Shown here piece after piece: positions 20,581 to 32,670 of a DNA stretch of 64,000 bases; within the stretch, counting starts at the first letter, position 1, and every line of letters begins with the position of its first letter. Below the pieces are notes generated by a model. The model was not told where the DNA came from. It searched no databases and saw only the letters and a program-made list of their open reading frames with translations. Position numbers and translations under genes: made by a program. The stretch is taken from positions 33,474,001 to 33,538,000 of the forward strand of contig BSBM01000372.1 in the NCBI GenBank assembly GCA_027924585.1. Reading direction: 5' to 3'. The DNA is from Larix kaempferi (taxonomy: Eukaryota; Streptophyta; Pinopsida; Pinales; Pinaceae).

Positions 20581-23500
20581 CCATGAGATAGCCCTTAGAT
20601 AGAATTTGCAACAATGCATCGATTTCTTACCTAACAACCATTATTTTCCCAAAAATCCATACATGTCATTCTAAAAGGAAATTTCACAATGAATCATATT
20701 ATAAAAATTGATAAAGATATCAGTTAACAAAAAAAACAATATTTTTTCATTTACATGAGAAAATACGAATCTTCAATTAGAGTTTTCAATTTGTTGAATT
20801 AATGTCAGCTTCATGAGTGAATGAAAAAATGAAGAAGACACCTTCACTTACAAACATGGATACTATCTTCTCCATATTTTTCCTTAATTGAAACAAAGGA
20901 TGAAGCATTCTCTATATTTCGATACATTACTCTTCCAAGTTTTTGCTTAAAGTTTTACAAAATTGTAACAAAGATGAATGATTGAGGTGAAATAAACCAT
21001 TTTGAGAACTTTGTTGAACTTTCGATTAAAATGCATGTGCTAATATATCCAACTTTATTATCCTTTAATGCAATGATAATAAACGATGCAAAATAAAATA
21101 TACTAACATTTTCCCCTGAAGGGGCAAAAGGAACGCCGAATGGAATGCTTGTTTATTCCATGCATGATCAGCCAGGTGTTGGCATGCTCTTTGGGGTAGG
21201 TGCATTTCCGAGGTGTAGCCAATTTTTGACGTAAAATCTTTATGCTAATAAAGTGTGCCATATTTTGGGCATTGGAAAAAGTGCCACATACTATCATATT
21301 AAACAATCTGGTAATTAGTTATAATTATTATTTATATCATAGGATAAACATAGTGAGAAAACTCCCATATATTGTGCAAGCACATAATATATAATATATA
21401 TAGTAATATAAACAAATATATAAATATTATTCAAATGTGAAATTAATAACGTTTAAACCAAATACATAATACAACAAGATTATATCAGAGGTCGAATCTC
21501 ATCACCTTGTCCCAACATCATACAACCATTATCCATAACCTATAATATAAACAATGTACATAATCATAATATCAATTGTAATGAGCATCAAGCCTCATGG
21601 TCGAGCTCAAATATAAGTATTCATTGCAAAGGTTTGATCTAAACCACAGATCGAGTTCATGAGATTTGCCCAGTGTTGTAATTACACATTATTCACCATA
21701 AGCATGTCCTATGGGCAACACATAAATATTAAATATAATAACCAAAAACATATATCAACAGTACATATTAAACAACACATACATGTAAACGTTAAACATT
21801 GTCTGCATATAAATAAACATAACAGTAAAATCAAATCTACATGGCTTTTCCCTTCACGCCATACATTTATATATCAACATCGTGATTGGGTCACGGACAT
21901 GGAGTTACAGTGTAATAACTCAAACCATTAACAATAAAAATGTAATGCACAGAGATAAGCTATTCATATGGGTGGATACCGTGCCAAGCGAACCAAATGG
22001 TTTAGACTCAATCCATTACTTAAATGCATTAACATTTTAATATTGCAAACAAATGGTAAATTGAGCCTCTACAACTCACCCACAAAAACCCTATTCCATT
22101 TATTTATCTCATGGTCAAACAAGGAAACGAAATAACAAGGGTGTAAGGCCTGTGTCATTTCACTAACAAACTAATATTATATTTCAAATAATTCCAGGAT
22201 TCAAACCCGTGGCACCTCATCCAAATGTCATACATTATATAAAACCACACATCTCCATAATAATTAAACAAGACAATTGTATTCACCAAGCAGGGCGAAA
22301 TGCCATTGTGGAAGATAAACACCCTGAGAGATATCACTTACGGCTTGGAGCCCAAGCTTGCACCTCGAATCCGAGAGCTATGGGAGATTTCCTCCTTGTT
22401 ATTACTCTGTCAAGAGGACGGCAAGTTAAATTCAATACCATATACATATGCAAGAAAAATACAATAAAAAATGTAAACAACCATAATTGTATGTCCAACC
22501 ACTTACCGTAGTAAGAATCCGAGAGCACTATGAAAAAGGGAAAGAGTAATCTTCTTTGTTTAAACCCACGTGCGTACACTTCAACGAAGGTCAAATTAAC
22601 AGTGCTTTGCCATGTATCACCATGTGAAGTAGTGGTTCGAAACAAAGCTCTGTTGTGAAATGATGAGGGCGAGATCCGAGCTCCATGGCCCCTCGGAGGA
22701 GGTAGAGCCTCTCCCGTAAACAACTAAATGCAAATGACTTGAGAATGAACCATTCATTGCCTCAAACCCTGAGTTCGAGAGCCCGTACGTTGGATTTTAA
22801 TGAGCATGGGTACGCTGGCCAGGTGGACGTTCATGGCATGCAATCCCCCCACCATACAATTTGTTTGACAGGGAGGTAGTTTTCATAGTAAATGTCAAAG
22901 TTGGTAGAAGGGGTGAGTAGGAGGAACCCCTTTTGTATAGTTTATCCACTAAACAAGTGTCGGCATAAATGTTGACCAATGTAGAGCAAGGAGCGAGCTC
23001 TAGGGATGGTCCACAGACAGTTCAAAATAGAAAAACTGCCACCGAAGATCTTTGCGTTGCCACATGCATGGCATGCAATTTGCCTCTAGTCAATGTGTGT
23101 AGCCCTCAAGCCCAGGTAAATGTACTCATTCTAGCTACGTGTCCCAATTCTTGAACGTAGCGATAGTTAGGCTGCTTGTCCAAATTCTTGAACGTAGCTA
23201 TCATAATGTAGCTCCAATATTCAGAATTTATGCAGTCAATTAAGCTAGGAAGTAGAAATCTTCTTTTCGACGTTCCTTTCATAAATTCTCTGAAGTACCG
23301 TGACAGGATCCAAAGCGCTATTCGACGATACCCCAACACCCAACCTTTTCACTTCTTCGCAGGGAATGATGAAGGAAATACGGCGTTAGAGTTGTTCTTC
23401 TTCTACATAAAGTTCGAACTTAGAGCATACGGTGTTAGAGCAATTATGCTCCGAATTTCTTCTTCTACAGACAGTTGTTCTTCTTCTACATAATTCTTCC

Positions 23501-25120
23501 AATGGCGGATAAAGAAGATCAATTTGTTTAAATTCTGGTGCGCTAATTTCCAGCATTCTGGTATTCTCTGGTTTCTACTCAGAGCATAATGCCAAACAAT
23601 CAAGCACACTAGAATTTCCGTTAGTTCATAAGCTTAACATGCATATATGTGGCTATTCCTGACTGGTTCACCATTCCAAAAGACTTATTTAACCTTTGAG
23701 CAGTCTTCGGCAGTGTAAAGTTGTTTTGAAGCAGATCAATTCCATCAATATTTGTGAGTTTATCTCTATACCTGCGACCCCATAAAACTAAGTATCCCTG
23801 TTGTTGCAGAGAACAATGGGATATTGATGCTCGTGGAAGATACTTTTGTATTGATTATATTATGTTGTTGATTTGAGGATGAAGGGTGTTTTCCCATTTC
23901 ATGTTTTTTTATTAAGTTAGGAAAGAGATTTAGGATGCCTCTGTTATTTTATTTATGCCATACTCCTCCTTGCTTACAAAGATGGAGGGCGTCTCCATTT
24001 GCAAATTATGTTCCATTGTTTCTTTTGGTATTGCTTGTGTGGTGCCATCTTCTATAAGAATGGAGATAAATCCCTGCTGAGCGATCTTGAACACACTCTT
24101 TGACTGTAGACTGTGTGTATTGTGGACAGAGATGGCGTTTTCTGCCTTTGATTTCAGCTGAAAGCGATTGTGTTTTTTTTGGTTTGTTATATGTGTACAA
24201 ATTGAATTAGTGTTATAATGGAGCTGTGTGATTAGGGTAATCCTTGAAAGTCCATATAGGCTGCATAATGTTGTTTCACTTTGTTCCTACTTTGAAACTA
24301 TGGTATTGATTGCCTCTATCTTGATCTGAAACTAATGCATAAGGTTTGATCACCTCTGCCTTATTTCGAAACTGCGGAATTACGAAGTGATGCTTTAAGC
24401 TTTCTTTTTATATAATGTTACTCTGCGAGCTTCTTGTTTTGAAAATAGGGTTCAGTAATGAGTTTTATTTTTTATTTTTCAGTGGTCAAATTTTGAATGC
24501 CTGGTAGTCGTGATTCCTAGCTTGAACCATCTGTAATAAATGTTGCTGCGATCTCTATATTTTTTTTATTGACTGTGATTAAACAGCTTAAGCATTGGCT
24601 CGACCTTTGTAAGTTTTAGCTTGCTTGGTTGATTAGTTACCAGAAGCAGCTCCCTTCACAGAATTGACTTTATATCTCAGAACAGCTCCTGGTTGCAGCC
24701 CTCAACGCAGAGATTCCATGCAGTCTCAGCATACTAAAACGTGGAGAGTAAATGCGGGGCCAAAGCGGTAGAACACGTGGCAGGATTCCATTCGCTAGGA
24801 ATATATCCAACAACGTGGAGCTTATGCTTCTCCACTGTGAAAACGCCTACGGCGTAAATATATCTTGCCAAATAAAATCTAATATATTTCCTCAATAACT
24901 TTATTGCTTTAATTTTTTAAATAAGAATTTGATTACTTCATATTTAACAATGAATCACCAACCGAGAATAAGAATTCCTTTGCATTTAAAAATGTGACAT
25001 GCTATGTTATGATCATTCAAATATTATATGTTGTGCATAATCTCCTAAGATATACACAGTTCTAAAGTTTTGTTTGTTTTCAGGTACACCTGAGTATCCC
25101 TTAATATATTACAATTTTAA
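20581..25120. other. Intergenic, no gene recognised
   Basis: This is AT-rich to about 22190 and more mixed after that. There are small local duplications, for example TTCTTGAACGTAGC twice near 23147 and 23186, and TTGTTCTTCTTCTACATAA twice near 23393 and 23472. The block at 22190-22860 has several GGTTCGA-like words that recall pol III box B, but no paired box A, so I do not call a SINE or tRNA. Confidence 0.5.
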
Positions 25121-26414
25121 TGAAGCCTTTCATTTTGAAGAATCATTATCTATTCCTCATTATATAAAGCCCTATTTTACATCAAAGTAGATTATTATTA
25201 CAAGGCCCTTCATTTTGGAAGAATCATAAAATATTATTTCTTGGATAGAGGCCTACATTATATCAAAGCAGGTAATCAAAATAAGCAGACCCAAACCGCT
25301 ACAATGGTGACCCAGCCACAACATACAGTAGCTGTGTGAAGCAGTTAATTTCATTATAAATCGCGCAACAACAAAATCATGGCCCTTTCTCAAAGGAGAT
25401 GTGGCATTCATTGGAGAGAACCCTTGACTTCCTCATAGCATAGCGAAAATCCAAGATGAAGAAATCACATATAACAAAACAAGGTGAGCCCAAATAAGAG
25501 TTCAATCATTCAAATAGCATCACTACCAAAACTTTAGGAAGAGAAAAGATGGAATACAAGATCAACCTCTTTGCAGATAGTATAACAGTACATGGTAAAC
25601 TTGGGCTCAACCTCTTATAAACAATGAATTAGGCCCTGCATCTTTGTCTTTTGGGTTGATCTTTCTGTATGTCTGAACTAGTTGTTTACAAAGCACAAAA
25701 GATGACCAATCCAAATTAGACCCAAATTGGGGTTCAATCTCTTAAAAATCATCACCTACCAAAACTTCTACAAGGAAGAAGAAACGTAGGAATACAAGCT
25801 CAGGATTTTTGAAGATAGTATTACAGTATACACTAAAATCTGGTTGAGCATCTTACCATAAAGGAATTGGGTCCAACATCAGTCTTTTAGTTTGTTGATC
25901 TTTTTGTATTTGTAAGTTAGTTGTTTACTCTGTGAAGCTGTTAAGGCCTGTGTATTTTGGTTTTAAAGAGAGTAAAATAATTAAAACATGCAAGAAAAAT
26001 AATAGTAATATTCTTCTAATACATATATTTTAAACTTTATACCCGTAAGATTCACCAACTACATTCTTATTTAGACATTGCATTCCTTAAAAATTTCCAT
26101 GCAATTAATTACAGAACAATCATCACTGGGTGCAATGTATTTGACTGGACCAACTAGGTGACTAGCCACTTCACACTTTCCAATAGTACAAATATTCTTG
26201 GAATTGAATCTCTCATACTTCACAGATTCTTCCTACATCCACGTGATAGAAAACCAATGATTTTCCTAAATAAGGCAAATGTCATGTAATAAATCGCGTT
26301 CATAACCATAGGTACACAAGAACAATAGGAATACAAGCTCTAGCTTTTTGAAGATAATTGGAAATACATAGTAAACTCTGGCTGAATCGCTTATGAAAAA
26401 GGAATTAGGCTTTT
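25120..26414. repeat. Host degenerate tandem repeat, left part
   Basis: Units share AGGAATACAAGCTC, GAAGATAGTATTACAGTA, CTCTGGCTGAATC / ATCTGGTTGAGC, AAGGAATTGGGTCCAACATC and TTAGTTGTTTACTC. Unit ends occur near 25640, 25875 and 26405. The last unit breaks off at 26405-26414 and resumes at 38923, so gypsy D is inserted within it. Confidence 0.7.
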
Positions 26415-26500
26415 TATCCACTAAGTTTCACTTAGGGGATTTCTAGTGAGCCACCAAGGATTAGAACAAGTTAATTGTTCCCACTCAGTGCTCAGAAGTT

Positions 26501-26694
26501 CCATGGTTTTATCAGGACCGGTTGTGGTTCCTTTTTCTTTTTCGCATGTTCACACCCCCTTGGAGGAATTGTAATAAATGAAGAAGCATGGTGGTTTCCA
26601 TGGTTTTATCAGGACCGGTTGTGGTTCCTTTTTCTTTTTCGCATGTTCACACCCCCTTGGGGCAATTGTAATAAATAAAGAAGCATGGTGGTAT
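26501..26694. repeat. 97-bp tandem duplication private to the 5' LTR of gypsy D
   Basis: CCATGGTTTTATCAGGACCG starts at 26501 and again at 26598. Each copy runs through GAAGCATGGTGG. The 3' LTR has a single copy, so the duplication arose after insertion. Confidence 0.9.
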
Positions 26695-27178
26695 TCTGTA
26701 AAAGGGATTGGCCTTCTTGGGACTTAGTCATCAAACTAATCACCCTTGGGTGTTTTTTCCCTTGGTAATTATGCAACGCTTTTTAGCGAAACATAATTTC
26801 CGAGTTTTTCTCTCAAAATCCTCCAAAGCCGGGGTGGTGAAAATGATTATTAAGCCTTGAAAGGGTTATTAAATCCTAGAGTCTATGTATAATACCATGC
26901 TAGTCATATTCCCATATTCTTGTGAGCATGCACTAAGTCCCCCCTAGGATTTTTTAATTTTCTAGTTTTTTAATAAAATCATCGATAAGGTGTATTTTAA
27001 TTACAAAGTTTCAAAAGGTCATAAAAGTGGGTCTAGGGGGCCAAATTTGTTATGGGATTGCTCATTTTTTGACCCAGAGCTCCCACTTAACCCATAAACC
27101 CACTTCAGAGAGTCTAATTGGTGATTTTCAATTACTAATTTTGATTTTCTCTTGAAAATGACATTTTGGGTCAAATAA

Positions 27179-27418
27179 TTGGGAAATATGGAGAAAATCC
27201 AATTCCTAAATCAAAGGGAGCTTGTCTCTGAGGTGTCCAGGTTGGTTGGCATCTTGTCTGGGTCAATAAATGAGTTGTTGGAGCATCTTTTGCAACTCAT
27301 AATGTGGATTTCAATGGTTTCTAAGTTTAAGGAGAGAATCTCTCCAAGAGAGGGAAAAATTCCCCATGAGGGTGAGTTGTTGGAGCTTGATTTGACATAT
27401 GGTAGTCTCCCATGAGTG
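27179..27418 (+). other. 78-codon open frame in U3 of gypsy D, also open in the 3' LTR
   Basis: It is open from 27179 (MGNMEKIQFLNQRELVSEVS) and its counterpart at 36362-36601 is open too, ending ELDLTYGSLP in both. It sits just upstream of the TATA box. About ten residues differ. I know no family for it. Shared openness between two LTR copies of one insertion is weak evidence, because both descend from one template. Confidence 0.25.
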
Positions 27419-29736
27419 TTTGGGACACCTCATGAGAGGTGGCAGCCCCATTTCTCACATGAAAGACGCTTTCCACACTCTCCAGAACCCCCAATCCACC
27501 TCCTCCATTGGGAATTTCTCCCTCCAAGGGTTTGGAGCCAATTTTTTCTATAAAAGCGAGCCATTTCTCTTCTCTACAGTGGAAGCAAGGAATCTCTGCT
27601 CTTGTGATGTATTGTTGTTATTATTTGATGAATAAAGTTGTGGCTTTGGAGGTCCAAACTGTGCAAAACTTCTCATGAATGTGAATGTTGGGCTCTAATC
27701 AAGGTGATATTCAGCTAGTTGATTTCCTCTTTATAAGTTTGTAGATTTTCTATCTAGCTTAGATGTCCATTCTTGGCTCATAGAGTAAATATTTAAAGGC
27801 TTAATTTGTTTACTTGTGTTTGATTTTCTGAGATTAAAGAGTAACAATCTGTAGTCGGTAATACTTATGTTCTTTTTATCTCATTTAATTAACCACACTA
27901 GATTGATCTCACTTGTTTAAAGGTTTTTGTAGCTTGCAGGTCATCTTAGGTGAAGAAGGAGTGGGAGTTCGGTTGCATCCATTTTCTCTTCATATAATAT
28001 TTCTACATCTAACACTTCTTGTATTACAGGAATCTCCACGTCCTCACAAAGACTCAAGCTAGAGCTTGAGACCTTCTCTTCTTCTCATAAAAAAATAAAC
28101 TCTCTTTTTGGTTACATTTAGAACAAGCTTAGATCTCCTTAAAAATTTTATCATACATTTATTAACTTGGTCATATTTCTAGATCTAAAAGTGTTTTTAC
28201 TTGCAATTATAAGGTTAGATCTAGTTCCATTTACTTAGCATTTAAAGTAGTGTAGTTTCTCTACTTTTTGCAAGTATTTGATTGTATAATTGTTGATGTA
28301 TTTTATACACCAATACACTAATCCTTGCACTTTTAGTTTCTTGGTTTTTAGCAGGTTGAAGGAAAAAGATGAGGAATTTTGGGCTAAAATGTCCATAAAG
28401 TGAACCATTTGAAGCACTAAGACCCATCTCCTATTCATATTCTTCTTTTCTCATTCTTCTAGCTTTATTGTAAGCTTTTTTTATCCATTTTTCAAGGATC
28501 AAAGACATTATCTTTTAAGAAAAATTGTATAAAAACATTAATAAAAAGCAAGTGGGATTTAAGGTTCCCACAACCCCCTTCCCCCATTTAGGGGAAGCCT
28601 GTATCTTTTTTTAGTTTCTTGCTTTAGAGTAGTTTTGTTTTGTTTTATTTCTTGCAACAAGTTAGATCAATCAATATCTTGCTTTCCTTTTTTCTTTTGC
28701 AAGGAAGTAAGTGAACCCGACTCGTTGCCACGAATTATGCTCTCTCCACCACCTAAAAAGTTGTGGATTAGTGGTGGATGACCATAAAAGTGACACATAG
28801 TTTGTTGTTTTAGTATAATATTTCTCTGCTTTAATTTCATTTGCTTATTTCACACTTGTAATTTTTTTTTTAAATCGAAATAAACATTTGTTGCGAATTT
28901 CATGTATGCTCTTTCCCTCTGCGGGCTTTTTCCGGGTCGTTGGGAAACCAGAAACAATTTGCAACACTTCTTTAATCTTCCACATTTTAAATTAAACAAC
29001 TCACTGTAATAAAATAAACCACCCTCAACATAGCGGAAATCCGGGGCTACGAATTGAATTTGAGTGGGGAAATTCTTTAGAAGAAGCAGGAACCACCGGA
29101 AAGTGACCTCGGGGCCCCGTTAGGCTACATCCTTGTTGGTGTAGTGTTGAACATCCCTTTGAGACTCCATCCAGCCCACACGTCTTTGTGAAGAGCCACT
29201 CTTATTTAATTTCAGGACATACTCTTTGTACCTCACGGTATATCTAGAGTTCCGCATTCTCGTAAAACAAATTCCATCATTAATAATTTAAAACTGACCA
29301 AGGTCATATTGCAAAACATTTACAATTTTATCTTAGCAACACAATATTTTATTTGACTTTATTGGCACTGATCTCTATTGGCAACAATACTTTATATTTG
29401 CTTAATATCAGTTCATTGTTGTTGCTTATCCTTATATGTTGATGTTATCTTTTATATGTTGTTGAAGTATTTCTTATTTTTGCAATAATCTTGTTTCAGT
29501 AATTCACTTTGAAAAACTCTTAAAAAACTCACTTCCATCCTTAACAACTAAAACATTTAGAAGAGCCTTAGCAACTCGTTTTTAGGGACCAACCCCCTAG
29601 CTTCGTTAGGAGTTTGCCTAAACGTAGGAGTCAGGATCAACTAGCAGCACCTGGCTCTAGACTTTCCCCCAAGGACACACCTAACAGCTTGAATATTTCT
29701 ATTGCGCTAACCCCAGGTGTGCATTCAGTGGCAATA

Positions 29737-29758
29737 TTTTTGGCGTCGTTGCTAGGAA
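29737..29758 (+). promoter_or_regulatory. Primer-binding region of gypsy D
   Basis: TTTTTGGCGTCGTTGCTAGG follows the 5' LTR. It is a diverged form of the TTTGGCGCCGTTGCCGGGG motif found at this place in plant Tat/Athila-type gypsy elements. Confidence 0.7.
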
Positions 29759-30038
29759 TAAATCTTTTTATTCCCAAGGTATGACTTAGTCCCCCCTTTT
29801 TTTACCTTAATAAATTTGATTGATCTAGTCAAAATTTGAAATTTTACTTGATCCATTTGGCGACTCCATTGTCCAGAAACACAATAGGGTATTCTACGAG
29901 AAGAAATTTAAACACTTTCCTGAACATGAAAGCGTTTTGCGAAAGAGATTGAATGGACTTAAGTCTCGTAGGATCCTTGAAAATTTAGGATCTGAGTCTA
30001 TTTCTGACATTTAGCTTTTGTTTAATAATTTGAGTCTA

Positions 30039-31530
30039 ATGGCTAATCCTATAAGTTCAATGGATGCTTTTTTCATGCCCCTTAACTTCACTCAGATAGC
30101 AGGTCAGCCACATGCCATACTAGACAAAGCTATATAGAAACTACCAACCTTCCAAGGAAACAATGCCATTACTTCATCGAGTCATTTGAGCAAATTTTCA
30201 AAATGCCTACTCAGTTGGTGTCGTGATGCTGCAAATCAACATGATGATGTATACATGAAGCTTTTCGCTTTATAATTGGAAGAAGATGGTTGTGAATGGT
30301 ATATTAACCTTGATGACAATTCATATGATTCTTGGGACTCTTTCAAGAAGGGCTTCTTGGAAAGATTTGGTGAAAAGAAAGAGCCTTGTTTTTTGCTAAA
30401 TGCACTCCACTCTATCAAAAGAAATGAAAATGAAACGATGGAGGGGTTCAACAATAAATTTAGAGACCTTGTTTCAAGCATTGATGCTGATTTCAAGCCT
30501 CCTGACAAGTCTATCCTTGTTTACTACATAGAAGCACTTAGTGGGGAAATGAGATATCAACTGAGAGACAAGGAACCTGCTGATCTCAAAGCTTCTCAAA
30601 CCTTAGCCATCAAAATTGATGCAAACATGCAAGCTTCAGGAAAGTCTAACTTACCTGATTTCACAAGAGGGCAAGCAAGCGTTAAAAATGAACCCAAAGG
30701 AAGGATCCCATGCAAGATGATTATGAGAAGAAAATTAAAGAATTGAACATAAAAATGGAAGCCATGGAAGCTACTTATGCAAATCAATTGAAAAACGTAC
30801 AAAATCGAGTAGTAACCATGGAGAGGTCCCACTCTAATCAGAAGAACTTTCCTCCTAAGGGTAACTGGGTCCAAAAGAAAGCTCCTCATCAAGATAATAG
30901 GTTACCTAATCAACTAGAGACAACTAAAATGGTTCAAGAATTCATTCCTTATTGTAGACCTTGTGAAGCACTTCATGAAGAAGCTATTTGTTATATTGCA
31001 CATCAAATTGTAGAACAAGGGATGCCCAGGACAAGCAACAGTGAAGAGTTTTCAAGTGAGCCTGACTACATCAATGTAGTAGGCCATGTACACCTTGTTG
31101 CCAAAGAAACATGGAAGAAAGCAAAAGAGTATAGTCAACAGTTAGATAACTTAACCAAAAATTTTGGTGCCATGCCTACAATAGATCAAATTTGAGAGAT
31201 GCCCAAGTTCAAAGGCATCACCTATCCAAGAAGAGAAACGTTGGAACTTCAAAGAACAATCAGTACATTCCCAAGGTAATAAATCCTCATGACTCTAATG
31301 ATGATGGTATAGATATGGGTAGTTGGTTTCAAAAAGTTAAAGTGTCAATACCTGCAACTGAAGTGATTAAAATCCCAGAGCAAAGATAGAAATTGATGAA
31401 AGCATTGAATCCTACTCCCCCTAAGAAAGTAGAATTTGAAAAAATTCAAGGAAAACATCCTCCAACAAACAAAGAGGACTTTGTCGATCTCCCAGTCATT
31501 TTACAAACCAAATAGCATGGTATAGAAGAT
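30039..31530 (+). pseudogene. Gypsy D gag, interrupted
   Basis: From the ATG at 30039 (MANPISSMDAFFMPLNFTQI) the frame passes two stops (in AI-stop-KLPTFQG and FAL-stop-LEEDGCEW). It then reads a retrotransposon gag domain: WYINLDDNSYDSWDSFKKGF, LNALHSIKRNENETMEGFNN, then LVYYIEALSGEM. A frameshift near 30710-30746 moves it into a coiled-coil-like part (KIKELNIKMEAMEATYANQL). A short Cys/His patch (YCRPCEALHEEAICY) lies near 30950. Further stops occur at 31193 and 31387 before the protease. Gag forms the particle. Confidence 0.8.
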
Positions 31531-31545
31531 CATCCACCCTTTTAT

Positions 31546-32607
31546 GTGTCACTCTTGGTGAATGACCTCCTCCTTCATAATTGTATGTTAGATTCTGGGT
31601 TTTCAGCCAACATAATGACCATGAAAATTATGGAAAAGTTAAATTTGAGAACCACTAGACCGTACCATAATATATGTGCTATGGACTCTAGAGAAGTTGA
31701 TGTCGTAGGTATCATTGTGAACTTTCCAGTGAGATTGGCCAAATATCCTGACATTCATCTAAGAATGGATATCCTTGTGATAGATGTGCCTGATAAGTGG
31801 TGTATGTTGTTGTCTAGAAAGTGGGCTGTTGACATGGGGGGATCCATTGAAATGGATTGGACTTATGCCACTGTCCTTGCATCCGAGAATTCAATGGTAA
31901 AACTGCATAGTGAAAAGGAGAAGAAGCACCATGTAGAAAATCCCAAGAAACCTTTCAATGAATATTTTTATAACTATGATAATCTTGGGAGTTATACTTG
32001 CTATTCTACCTTTTTGGCTCCAGTTAAGGAGAAATTCAAAGATGAAAAGGTAGATGAGATATGGAAGATGAATTTTGATGGTTCTCATTCAAGAGCTGAA
32101 AAACGAGTTGGAGTTGTCATTACTTCACCTAGAGGTCAAACTTTCAACTTTTCCTTTAGGTTGGAATTTGAAGCAACAAATAATGTAGTGGAATATGAGG
32201 CACTTTTACTTGGGTTGGAAATAGTGAAAGACATGGGTATTAAGATGTTAAATATAAAAGGCGACTCTGATTTAACAATCCTCCAAGTGAAAAAACAATT
32301 TGCATGCATATGTCAAAGGTTAAAGAAGTATATGAATTCAATTTGGGATAGTATGGAATTCTTTGACGCTTTGAGCCTAACTAGCATCCATAGAGATCAG
32401 AATAGCTTAGCAGATAAGCTAGTTGTAGCAGCTTCGACTCTTCAACCTTCAGAGGAACTGTTAAATGGTGATGGTAGATTAGAGATTAACTTTAGACCAT
32501 CAATTCCTTACAACATGGAACACTGGCAAGTATTTGGTGATGATGAACAAATTTTGAGATTCATCCACAACATTCAAGAGTTTTCCAATTTCCATGTCAG
32601 CTTTTAG
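31546..32607 (+). pseudogene. Gypsy D protease plus upstream RNase H-like domain
   Basis: This 353-codon frame starts with the protease, whose active site reads LDSGFSANIM (D16), and goes on through the protease C-terminal part (KWCMLLSRKWAVDMGG). An RNase H fold follows: FDGS (D178), NNVVEYEALLLGL (E216), KGDSDLTILQV (D240) and NSLADKL (D290), so all four acidic residues are present. The frame closes after PSIPYNMEHWQVFGDDEQI. In the standard gypsy order RT follows PR directly; here the extra RNase H lies between them, as in gypsy I. It is listed as a pseudogene because gag upstream and pol downstream are in broken frames. RNase H removes the RNA of the RNA-DNA hybrid. Confidence 0.85.
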
Positions 32608-32670
32608 GAAGAAGGGAAAGAGTATCAGGGGGGAGGTGATAAACTCAACAATCCTGTACCCCGTGGTCTA

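Larger units (their letters stand above)
26415..29736 (+). repeat. 5' LTR of gypsy D
   Basis: It aligns with 35694-38922, by eye about 95 percent alike in the best part. It carries a TATA box (CTATAAAAG near 27548), an AATAAAG polyadenylation-like signal near 27630, and a 97-bp tandem duplication (26501-26694) that the 3' LTR lacks. That duplication accounts for the length difference of the two LTRs. Confidence 0.85.

Noticed and set aside
22190-22860. tRNA-derived SINE or tRNA gene, because of words like GGTTCGAAAC and GGATTCGAGG
   Set aside because: There is no matching A box at the right distance, no cloverleaf and no poly(A) or T terminator.
23230-23493. 87-codon plus-strand frame as a host gene
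   Set aside because: No domain, a Phe/Ser-rich repeat-like end caused by TTCTTCTTCTAC duplications, and no supporting splice pattern.
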